A stretch of 64,000 nucleotides of DNA, taken from the NCBI GenBank assembly GCA_965200045.1, contig OZ241330.1, positions 1,488,001 to 1,552,000 on the forward strand. The letters run 5' to 3'. The DNA comes from Bin25 sp026709415. GTDB taxonomy: Bacteria; Bacteroidota; Bacteroidia; Flavobacteriales; Flavobacteriaceae. This document shows positions 57,501 through 64,000 of this stretch, piece after piece. The notes beneath the pieces are model-generated. The model was given only the letters and a program-made list of their open reading frames with translations. It ran no database searches and was not told the DNA's origin. Numbering within the stretch: the first letter of the stretch is position 1; the number at the start of each line of letters is the position of its first letter. The translations under genes were made by a program, and so were the position numbers.

Positions 57501-57819
57501 AGGACTTGTTGGCACATGGGATACCCCAAGTTTTATCGATGGTGGACGCATGGTCGCGCCCAGGGGAGGATTTTTTAATCTCGATGGACAATGGGCTGTG
57601 GAAGGGGAAGGAATTGCTCCCGATATTGAAGTGATCCAAGATCCCGTTCAAACCATCAAAGGACAAGATCCACAGCTAGAAGCTGGCGTCCGCGAAGCTT
57701 TAAAATTATTGGAAACAGAAGAGTTTCAATGGCAACAAGAACCCGAGCCTCCGGTTCGATGGAAGCGTCCAGAAGGGTTTGAAATTAAAGAGGAGGCATC
57801 TACAGTCCATTTGGATTAG
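54550..57819 (+). CDS. Tricorn-like protease (peptidase S41)
   Basis: From ATG 54550 this is 1089 residues with a signal peptide (KSSLILWTLSFLVIIPVFSQ). A six/seven-bladed WD40-like PD40 propeller follows (SPDGKWIAFTGQ, SPDGKSLAYTP, SPKGDRIAWFSD, SPDGNYIAFTD repeats). Next come an acidic Lys/Glu/Asp linker near residues 548-568, a PDZ segment (LGIDVKEGDYLLSINGREL) and a C-terminal S41 core. The probable nucleophile is Ser960 in AGSGGDLLPY, with GTRTWGGLVGTWDTP after it. It degrades peptides in the periplasm or outside. Single gene, divergent from susC. Confidence 0.93.
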   Translation: MKSSLILWTLSFLVIIPVFSQDEGTKLLRQPSIHQDLVVFVYANDLWLATIDQKDRPKRLTSNKGAESNPHFSPDGKWIAFTGQYEGNSDVYLLSIDGGEPHRLTYHPSADIVQGWTPDNEILFRSSREARPTQTNKFFIVSINGGLPQSLPIDRAAYGEISPDGKSLAYTPITSWDPEWRNYRGGQAMPVWIVDLNTLELIRTPQPTKERHLNPVWIGNDVYYLSERDYASNIWKFSPNTGQEKQITFHKKFDVKSLDSDANQIVYEQGGDLHVINIENGDYKKLVIQILGDMNFSRPRWESVPSQQLTNAKLSPKGKRALFEYRGEIFSVPKEEGSWRNLTNSSSSAERFPIWSPKGDRIAWFSDRSGEYTMVIGDQYGKELMNISIPNPTFYFRPAWSPDGNYIAFTDTHYNMIVLSINSQSTRVIDSDLYAHPNRTMNPVWSPDSKWIAYAKQQRNHFKAIYAYNMVSKSILQITDPLADAISPVWSDDGKFLYTLVSTNYGLNSGWLDMSSYDPEMTRNLYAISLSKDQTSPTLPKMDEEKIESKKEDKEDDDKKEESPAVIIDQDGLFDRAIPLDIEAGNYMGLLEGPEDTIFLFKREDDGISLVKYEIDSDKSSTYLTNVNTATTSFDRKNILYRSGFSWKIVSTKSVSSSSKSLTLGIQMKVDPRAEYHQIFKEGWRFKRDFLYIDNTHGAPWDTIYQWYSPWIDHVRHRTDLNYVIDILSGEVAVGHSYVSGGDMPNIDFVPVGLLGCDFMVDQDHYKISKIYKGERWNPGIQSPLGLLGIDVKEGDYLLSINGRELTASINPYQLLEQTANRTIYIEVSSSLDPKDIRKVIVKPVRSELALRTIDWIENNRRKVDELSQGKLAYVYVPNTSRNGFNSFNRYYFSQQDKKGVIIDERNNGGGSAADYMIDIMSREPIGYFNSKTSDRTPWTAPLAGIWGPKVMLINERAGSGGDLLPYMFKLKNLGPLVGTRTWGGLVGTWDTPSFIDGGRMVAPRGGFFNLDGQWAVEGEGIAPDIEVIQDPVQTIKGQDPQLEAGVREALKLLETEEFQWQQEPEPPVRWKRPEGFEIKEEASTVHLD

Positions 57820-58010
57820 AAATTCATCCACAAGTAGATAAGTTTTGAATGGCACGACATGAGATGATGAGTGATAGAGCACTGTTTGAAAATCTCATGA
57901 TTTAATCTCTGCTTTTGAAATCTGAATTTGTAATCTGTTGGGATGATTATATTTGCCACGTACAATGAAGTTTTGTGTCTCATGGACCAGTATCTAAGCA
58001 ACTAATCGAG

Positions 58011-58418
58011 ATGAATTTTTTAAAGTTAACCCATAAACGCTCTGATGTATTGGGCGTGCTTTCAAGTTCATTTTGCTTGATCCATTGTTTAATCACCCCA
58101 TTTATTTTTATTGCTCAAGTGGAGATGCAATCTTATTCTGATGGGTGGCCCTTTTGGTGGACCATGATGAGTTTTATCTTCATCACACTTTCTTTTTTAG
58201 CTGTTTACTTTTCCACTAAAAACACATCAAAAAAAAATATTAGGCCATTCTTTTGGACTTTTTGGGGGATTCTTTCAATAGTGACCATCAATGAAGAGAT
58301 TGAGTGGTATCATATTCCTGAAGTGTTCAGTTACGCTGCTGCTGGAGCCCTTATTTTAACTCATTTTTATAGTCTGAAATATTGTCGATGCAAAGACCCC
58401 ACATGCTGCTCAAAGTAG
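58011..58418 (+). CDS. MerC-domain membrane protein
   Basis: Starting at ATG 58011, this is 135 residues with four membrane helices and the MerC-like start RSDVLGVLSSSFCLIHCLIT, carrying paired cysteines in FCLIHC. It ends in a cysteine cluster (CRCKDPTCCS) that could bind metal. MerC proteins were first known for mercury uptake, but most Bacteroidota copies are stand-alone and of unknown role. Histidines and an EEIEWYHIPEVFSY motif sit near helix three. Confidence 0.75.
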   Translation: MNFLKLTHKRSDVLGVLSSSFCLIHCLITPFIFIAQVEMQSYSDGWPFWWTMMSFIFITLSFLAVYFSTKNTSKKNIRPFFWTFWGILSIVTINEEIEWYHIPEVFSYAAAGALILTHFYSLKYCRCKDPTCCSK

Positions 58419-58524
58419 GCCATAGTTCATTGATTTGGCTCTTGAGTTATTGAGAGATTTGGGTTTTGTTCGGATGAGAAATATGATCAGTTTTGGAAAA
58501 CCCAAGTAGTTCTTTATAGTTTTT

Positions 58525-59775
58525 TTATTGAGGAATGGTTTTATCGTATTCAATCATCGATAATCGAATCAGTTGTTCTACTTCTTTATTGAATCCAAAC
58601 AAATCATTTGACTCAAATAATAATTGGAGTGCTTTATTCCATTGTTCTAATTCAATCCAAATATTGGCACAATAGATCCACTTCGAAACTTTTGGTTTAG
58701 TAAATAGCAAATAAGTTTCAAGACACATATCAATTTTTTCTATATCCTGGAAGTGGGCATAAACTTGAGTACATAGTTTCCACAAGCTTGGATTCTGCGA
58801 TTCGAATTTGCAGTAATTTTCTATGTGATCTAGCGCTCTGTCATAAAGCTTTTCATCGATTAAGAATCGGAGCAAATCTTTCCAATTATCATCATTATGA
58901 GAGCCCGATTTAATGGGTAAACTAAAGTATTTATATGCTTTCCATTTTTGAGAAAGTCCCAGATAGCAATGGCCAATTTTTCTATGAATGGAGTGAGGTT
59001 TACATCCCAAGTCTAAAGCTTTTTCAAAGGCCAAGATGGCAGACTGATAATCTTTTGATTTTTGGAGGATGGATCCTTTTCTTTTATATGACTTACAATG
59101 ATTGGGTTTTAATCGAATGGCATGCTCGATGGTTTGAAGAGCCAAATCGTGTTCCTGAACTAGAGACAGTAGTTTCGACAAACTTTGCCACCCTTGAACA
59201 TGACCAGGATTGGCTTCTAAAAATGAGGTGATATCGGTGATGGCTTGATCTATCTTATCATTGATTATTTGACAATAGATGTATTTTTCTAGGAGATCTG
59301 TATCAGATGGATTTCCTATTAAACTATCAAATAAAAAAGATTGAGCATTTTGATAATCTTCGTTTCGAAAATACTCCAGTCCTAAGTTAATGGTGGCTTC
59401 ATATTTTACATCAGGATTTGTTGAATCCAATAATTTGCTCAATAGCTCGACACATTCCCGTTTTTTATTTCGAAAAGAAAAAATAATGGCGAGTTGCAAC
59501 TGGTATTGTTCATCTCTAGGGGATAGATGAATCAGGTGTTTAATCAATGATTCCGCTTGCTCAAATTTTTGTTGCTCCATCAGAACATCTGTTTTTATTA
59601 CGAGCAAATCTTCATTGTTGGGGTGTTGATTCAAGCCATATTTGAGTACAGTAAGTGTTGTGATATAATCTCCTAGGTTGAGATAATGAATGGCTATTTT
59701 TTCAAATTCTGAAACATCAAAGTAATAAAGCTCACGCGTTTTAAGCATTTTATCAAATCGTTCAACCACGTTCAT
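58525..59775 (-). CDS. Tetratricopeptide-repeat protein
   Basis: From ATG 59775 this is 416 residues; a longer frame begins at 59808. About eleven helical pairs of TPR type run through it, for example QGWQSLSKLLSLVQEHDLAL and ESAILAFEKALDLG-like units, with no signal peptide. TPR arrays bind other proteins. It is downstream of the aminotransferase on the same strand but about 95 bases apart. Partner unknown. Confidence 0.8.
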   Translation of the reverse strand: MNVVERFDKMLKTRELYYFDVSEFEKIAIHYLNLGDYITTLTVLKYGLNQHPNNEDLLVIKTDVLMEQQKFEQAESLIKHLIHLSPRDEQYQLQLAIIFSFRNKKRECVELLSKLLDSTNPDVKYEATINLGLEYFRNEDYQNAQSFLFDSLIGNPSDTDLLEKYIYCQIINDKIDQAITDITSFLEANPGHVQGWQSLSKLLSLVQEHDLALQTIEHAIRLKPNHCKSYKRKGSILQKSKDYQSAILAFEKALDLGCKPHSIHRKIGHCYLGLSQKWKAYKYFSLPIKSGSHNDDNWKDLLRFLIDEKLYDRALDHIENYCKFESQNPSLWKLCTQVYAHFQDIEKIDMCLETYLLFTKPKVSKWIYCANIWIELEQWNKALQLLFESNDLFGFNKEVEQLIRLSMIEYDKTIPQ

Positions 59776-59870
59776 AAAATCAATTCTTAATCCAACAATT
59801 AATCCCAAATATATTATCTAAAATCAAAAGTTTTAAAATCGATGGACAAAAGAATTAAACAGGTTTGGTA

Positions 59871-61055
59871 TTATAATTTATCCAAGCATTGGAGAATAAT
59901 TCTACACCCAATGATGATGTCTTGTCTAGGTATAATCAAGGATGGAGTAATCCGTACGGCGGATTTTTCCCACAATAATCCAAATGTGATCAACCGATGT
60001 TCAAGGCAAAGTCTCATTAGTTTTTGAGCCTTCTTTGCCGAGGGTAAAATAAGTGCTAACATTAATCCCCGGCCACGTATTTCTTTGATTTTTTCATGTA
60101 TAAGTAAACTTCGAAATAGCCGTTCTTTTTTTTGAGTGAGATTAGTTTTAATTAATGTTTGAATTATCTCGAGAGTTTTTAAGGCACTAGCCATCACCAC
60201 TGGATGCCCCCCAAAAGTTGTAATATGTCCTAAAGGTGGTTCATTAGCCAATTGGTCCATGAGTTTTTTAGAAGCCGTAAATCCACCAACAGGTAATCCA
60301 GATGCCATGGATTTACCGATGACTAAAATATCAGGAACCACATCGAACTGTTCAAATCCAAATAGTGTGCCGAGACGACCAAATCCAGTTTGAATTTCAT
60401 CCAGAATCAAAAGAGCCCCTTTTTCATGACAACGCTCACCGACTTTTTTCAAATAATCCTTTTGAGGCACAATAAAACCGGCGCCCCCTTGAATCGTTTC
60501 TAAAACTACGGCTGCCGTTTTGGTTGTTATTTCCCTGAGATCTTCAAAATCATTGAAGCGAATTTGTTGGTTTCCTGGAATGAGCGGTCTGAATGGATTT
60601 CTATTTTCAGATTGACCTAGTATGCTCAATGATCCTTGTGAAGACCCATGATAGCCATGCTTGGCCGATATGATTTGACTTCGGTGGGTGGCCTTTTTGG
60701 CCAATTTAATGGCCCCTTCCATGGCTTCTGTCCCCGAATTAGTCGGATAGAACTTTTGATGGGTTTCAGGCAGACTATCAATGAGTAGCTTAGCATAAGA
60801 AACAACGGGTTTTTGTATCAATTCTCCATAGACCATGATGTGATTATGTAATCGGAGTTGTTTGTAAATGGCTCGATTGATTTTTGGGTGTGAGTGTCCT
60901 AAATTACAAGCCGAAACTCCAGATACAAAATCCAAATAAGAATTCCCCCTTTTATCATACAAATACGTCCCTTTGGCTTTTAGAATTTCAAGTCCTAAAG
61001 GAATGGGGGTAGTTTTGGCTAAGTATTGATGAAATGCTTGAGCTAACTCACTCAT
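59871..61055 (-). CDS. Class III PLP aminotransferase (acetylornithine/ornithine-type)
   Basis: This 394-residue enzyme has SGVSACNLGHSHPKINRAIY, NSGTEAMEGAIKLAKKATHR (phosphate-binding loop), LLILDEIQTGFGRLGTLFGF (Asp for pyridine N) and DILVIGKSMASGLPVGGF with the PLP lysine. It transfers amino groups from an omega-amino compound or similar substrate. The ATG overlaps the stop of the LptA-like gene by four bases, so the genes are coupled. The precise substrate is uncertain; it lacks arginine-pathway neighbours here. Confidence 0.9.
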   Translation of the reverse strand: MSELAQAFHQYLAKTTPIPLGLEILKAKGTYLYDKRGNSYLDFVSGVSACNLGHSHPKINRAIYKQLRLHNHIMVYGELIQKPVVSYAKLLIDSLPETHQKFYPTNSGTEAMEGAIKLAKKATHRSQIISAKHGYHGSSQGSLSILGQSENRNPFRPLIPGNQQIRFNDFEDLREITTKTAAVVLETIQGGAGFIVPQKDYLKKVGERCHEKGALLILDEIQTGFGRLGTLFGFEQFDVVPDILVIGKSMASGLPVGGFTASKKLMDQLANEPPLGHITTFGGHPVVMASALKTLEIIQTLIKTNLTQKKERLFRSLLIHEKIKEIRGRGLMLALILPSAKKAQKLMRLCLEHRLITFGLLWEKSAVRITPSLIIPRQDIIIGCRIILQCLDKL

Positions 61056-62740
61056 TGTTCATTCTCGGGCTTTTCTGTTGGTTCTTCATCTTCTCGGATG
61101 AAAGAAATGGGTTGAATGATTTGAAACTGAAATTCATTATCTGATGGGCTGAACAAATCATCGATATTGGTTGGTTTTTCTAAAATTCGGTATGAAAAAC
61201 CTTCTAAAATGCGTTCATTGGGATCCAAATCAACTTCTGGATAAACCTTTCCATCGGGTTGTCCTAAAAATTTGATGCTCACCACCTGACCTAATTCAAA
61301 TTCCACTCGCATGGCACTACATGATGTTTTGTCAATGCCAATAAGTTCCAGTGATTCATCACTATAGAGATAATAAATCATCATGGTGTTTTTTGTGATG
61401 TCTAAAGAATTAAGTTTACCCTCATCAAAATCCCCTCGGAGTTTGGCCCCACTGATTTGGTTATATCCATCATCACTTAGGGAATCTTTTTCAATTATCA
61501 ACACATTACCATCGATATGCAATGAATCGAGTTTTCTAGTATTGGGATTTGAAAGTAGCTTGATGATATCACCCGTCATCTGTGTTTTATCGAACCACAT
61601 GACAGGATTTGTATTGGTTCGGTCTTGTTCTGTCATGATTTGCAATTGTTTTTTAGTGGGAGGACGTTTTAGTAATTTGGTCAATCCACTAGTTTCATCG
61701 ATATATAGCGAATCGGATTTTCCTTGAATATCGCTTTTAAACAGTCGCACATCATAAAAGGCTCTAAAAATTCTATTTTCTTCAGGTCCCGTGACAATCA
61801 ATGTATCACCATGGATGTATAAAGAGTCATTATCAAAAATATTGGTTGCCAATGCTCTGTTGGTAATGATAGCCGAATCTCTGGCTTTAAAAATCTCACC
61901 GTAATGCCCCTCAATTATGGAACGATTGATGGTATCGATTAATTTAATGTTACTAGTTGCTGCGGCATATTGGCTTGGATTATCAAAATATAAACTATCA
62001 CCATAAATGATTTTATTGTCGTAATGTATAACAGCATTTTGTTTAAATATACCTGTATCAGCGTCCATGTCATAAAACCCTCTTTCACTTTGAATCAAAT
62101 AATCTTGACCCAAAATTTCGGTTGGTCCGTATAAAAAAGCATGGTTGATTTCAGTGAAGTAATCTAATCTTTCAGAATTAATCGTGTAACTTGGATTTTC
62201 AATCACTACATCAGATAAAAAACGATACTTTTTTTCATCGACATAATATATCCCTTGTTGACTAGTCAAGGTGTTGACACTATCAACAATGACCCCTTGG
62301 GTATTGTAATAGACTTGATTTTCAATACGATCTAGCTCCAGAGTGTTGGTTTTTAAATCCATGTCAGTGCGTACCAAATGCACCGAACCGTATGCTTTGG
62401 CTATGCGAGTATTTCCACTGTAGTCTAACCGTTGACTAGTCATGGTAATGCTATCTCCTTGAGTAAACACGACATCGCCACGTGCATTGAAATTATTCTG
62501 CTCTGGATAGAAAATGGCATAATCCGAAATGATTAATGCTCCTTGATGAAATAAATGGACTCGTTTCGTTTCTGACCGATTAAGGATGGTGGCTCCTGGA
62601 TAAATTGTTTCATTCCTTGAGGCAGATCCTGCTTGTTGTATTTCAATAATTTTCGGACTTTCTTGAGACCAAGATTCGCAAATGATTAATAGGCATAGTA
62701 CATTGAAAATGTATTGAAAGATCGAAATTGGTTTTCCCAT
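61052..62740 (-). CDS. OstA/LptA-like periplasmic protein
   Basis: This 562-residue protein has a signal peptide and many short repeated beta-strand units of the OstA/LptA type, such as DVVFTQGDSITMTSQRLDYS, VYYNTQGVIVDSVNTLTSQQ and IIYGDSLYFDNPSQ. Such proteins bridge lipopolysaccharide transport from the inner to the outer membrane. Bacteroidota encode long versions like this. It starts immediately after purA and is followed by the aminotransferase with a four-base overlap. Confidence 0.85.
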   Translation of the reverse strand: MGKPISIFQYIFNVLCLLIICESWSQESPKIIEIQQAGSASRNETIYPGATILNRSETKRVHLFHQGALIISDYAIFYPEQNNFNARGDVVFTQGDSITMTSQRLDYSGNTRIAKAYGSVHLVRTDMDLKTNTLELDRIENQVYYNTQGVIVDSVNTLTSQQGIYYVDEKKYRFLSDVVIENPSYTINSERLDYFTEINHAFLYGPTEILGQDYLIQSERGFYDMDADTGIFKQNAVIHYDNKIIYGDSLYFDNPSQYAAATSNIKLIDTINRSIIEGHYGEIFKARDSAIITNRALATNIFDNDSLYIHGDTLIVTGPEENRIFRAFYDVRLFKSDIQGKSDSLYIDETSGLTKLLKRPPTKKQLQIMTEQDRTNTNPVMWFDKTQMTGDIIKLLSNPNTRKLDSLHIDGNVLIIEKDSLSDDGYNQISGAKLRGDFDEGKLNSLDITKNTMMIYYLYSDESLELIGIDKTSCSAMRVEFELGQVVSIKFLGQPDGKVYPEVDLDPNERILEGFSYRILEKPTNIDDLFSPSDNEFQFQIIQPISFIREDEEPTEKPENEQ

Positions 62741-64000
62741 TTATTCATAAATGGTTTGAGATCGGTCTGGACCAACCGATATGATATGGACGGGAATGGT
62801 TAAATAATTTTCAATAAAATGGAGGTATTTATGAAATGGTTTTGGTAGGTTTTTTTTATTCTTTATACCACTAATGTCCTGTTGCCAACCTTCAAATTCT
62901 TTTAATTGAGGTCTAAGTTTTCTTTGATTTAAATCGTATGGAAAATGTTTGGTCACGGAGCCGTTGATAGTGTACTGCCAGCAGACTTGAAATTTGTCCA
63001 GACCGGATAAAACATCCCCTTTGGTTAATATCAAATGGGAGACGCCATTGAGTTCAACAGCATATTTCAGAGCTACTAAATCTAGCCAGCCACATCTTCT
63101 TTGTCGACCTGTTGTGGCACCAATTTCGTTGCCGTTTTTGAGCAAAAAAGTAGCATGATGATCAAATATTTCGGTTGGAAAAGGGCCTTTCCCAACCCGT
63201 GTGGTATAGGCTTTCGAAATGCCATAGACATGATGGATTGATCGAGGTGAAATTCCAAGACCAATACATGCCCCCGCTGAAGTGGTTGAAGAAGAAGTCA
63301 CATAAGGATAGGTTCCAAAGTCAATATCTAGTAGTGTTCCTTGAGCTCCTTCCGCTAAAATCTTTTGATTTTTTGAAATCGCATTTTGTAGAAAAGCCAA
63401 ACTATTGACAACGGAACTTTTTCTTAGTATTTCTAATTTTTCAAAAAATAAATTTTGCTCTAGATCAAAATCAAAATCTGTTTCTATGGGATACAAATTC
63501 AACAAATCAAAATGTTTATCAACGATCGCTTGGTACCGTTGATCCCAATCGGATTTAAATAAATCGCCAACTCTCAATCCATTTCTCCCTGTTTTGTCCA
63601 TGTATGCAGGACCGATTCCTTTCAGGGTGGAACCAATTTTTGATTTTCCTTTTAACACTTCAGAAGCCTTGTCCAATAAACGATGTGTTGGTAAAATCAA
63701 ATGAGCTTTGTTCGATACAAATAATCGGGAATTCAATTCCTCTGCATCCATATTAAGTTGCTTCAATTCGCTATCAAAAACGATGGGGTCAATCACAACA
63801 CCATTGCCGATTAAATTTTTTATGTTTTTATGAAAAATTCCGGAGGGTATGGTATGTAGAATATGTTTTTTCCCATCAAATTCCAAAGAATGTCCCGCAT
63901 TTGGACCACCTTGAAATCGAGCGATGATATCGTAACGAGAACTAAGGCAATCGACAATTTTACCTTTTCCTTCATCTCCCCATTGGAGACCAAGTAACAC
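62741..64000 (-). CDS. purA: Adenylosuccinate synthetase (5' end outside window)
   Basis: The visible part has about 419 residues, nearly the whole enzyme. It shows QWGDEGKGKIVDCLSSRYDI (GTP loop and catalytic Asp), FQGGPNAGHSLEFDGKKHIL, STLKGIGPAYMDKTGRNGLR and GATTGRQRRCGWLDLVALKY, then LSGLDKFQVCWQY. It joins IMP and aspartate with GTP in AMP synthesis. The N-terminus runs out of the window before VLLGLQWGD; the GTG at the edge is an internal valine, not the start. The stop abuts the LptA-like ATG. Confidence 0.97.
   Translation of the reverse strand: MLLGLQWGDEGKGKIVDCLSSRYDIIARFQGGPNAGHSLEFDGKKHILHTIPSGIFHKNIKNLIGNGVVIDPIVFDSELKQLNMDAEELNSRLFVSNKAHLILPTHRLLDKASEVLKGKSKIGSTLKGIGPAYMDKTGRNGLRVGDLFKSDWDQRYQAIVDKHFDLLNLYPIETDFDFDLEQNLFFEKLEILRKSSVVNSLAFLQNAISKNQKILAEGAQGTLLDIDFGTYPYVTSSSTTSAGACIGLGISPRSIHHVYGISKAYTTRVGKGPFPTEIFDHHATFLLKNGNEIGATTGRQRRCGWLDLVALKYAVELNGVSHLILTKGDVLSGLDKFQVCWQYTINGSVTKHFPYDLNQRKLRPQLKEFEGWQQDISGIKNKKNLPKPFHKYLHFIENYLTIPVHIISVGPDRSQTIYE

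Overview
The window looks like a chromosome segment of a Bacteroidota (probably marine) bacterium. Signs of this are a SusC/SusD pair, an Oar-like TonB receptor, BspA-type (DUF285) surface repeats, TAnnTTTG promoter boxes, twin-arginine Gfo/Idh/MocA oxidoreductases, DUF1080 enzymes and AT-rich intergenic DNA. No rRNA, tRNA or CRISPR array was seen.

1-16.8 kb is an accessory island. It opens with a type II CBASS anti-phage operon on the minus strand: Cap15 effector, CD-NTase, then the E1-E2 protein Cap2, which runs off the window. Next come decayed mobile-element genes: a DnaC-like ATPase with three in-frame stops, a replication-initiator-like gene and a small relic ORF. After these lie an AAA ATPase, two truncated Fic fragments in opposite orientation, two dead copies of one IS5-like element, a serine resolvase, a Gfo/Idh oxidoreductase and a solitary 1223-residue RecQ-like helicase that may be an uncharacterised defence gene.

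16.8-36 kb is mainly a hexuronate-catabolism locus on the minus strand. It has altronate dehydratase and tagaturonate reductase, a SulP transporter, a KdgK - KDPG aldolase - TRAP transporter operon, uronate isomerase UxaC, and a sulfatase. A TIM-barrel glycosidase-like protein is on the plus strand. Inserted in it are a HEPN/MNT toxin-antitoxin cassette bounded by inverted repeats, with a nonsense codon just before the toxin's catalytic motif, and a DUF4268 nuclease-like pseudogene with one stop.

36-40.5 kb holds a G+C-rich lipoprotein gene made of InlB-like B-repeats, a 30-bp minisatellite and DUF285 repeats. A C8 tract shifts its frame just after the lipoprotein signal, and a G9 tract lies in its putative promoter. 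Together these suggest a phase-variable surface protein.

40.7-54.2 kb continues with sugar genes: Oar-like receptor, Gfo/Idh oxidoreductase, DUF1080 protein, mannose-6-phosphate isomerase, two SDRs (one a probable mannonate/fructuronate oxidoreductase) and SusD/SusC. The logic is import by SusCD and TRAP, then isomerisation (UxaC), reduction (UxaB or SDR), dehydration (UxaA; mannonate dehydratase is not seen), phosphorylation (KdgK) and cleavage (Eda) to pyruvate and glyceraldehyde-3-phosphate.

54.5-64 kb is core-like: a tricorn-type protease, a MerC-like membrane protein, a TPR protein, a class III aminotransferase, an LptA/OstA-like protein and PurA, cut by the window edge.
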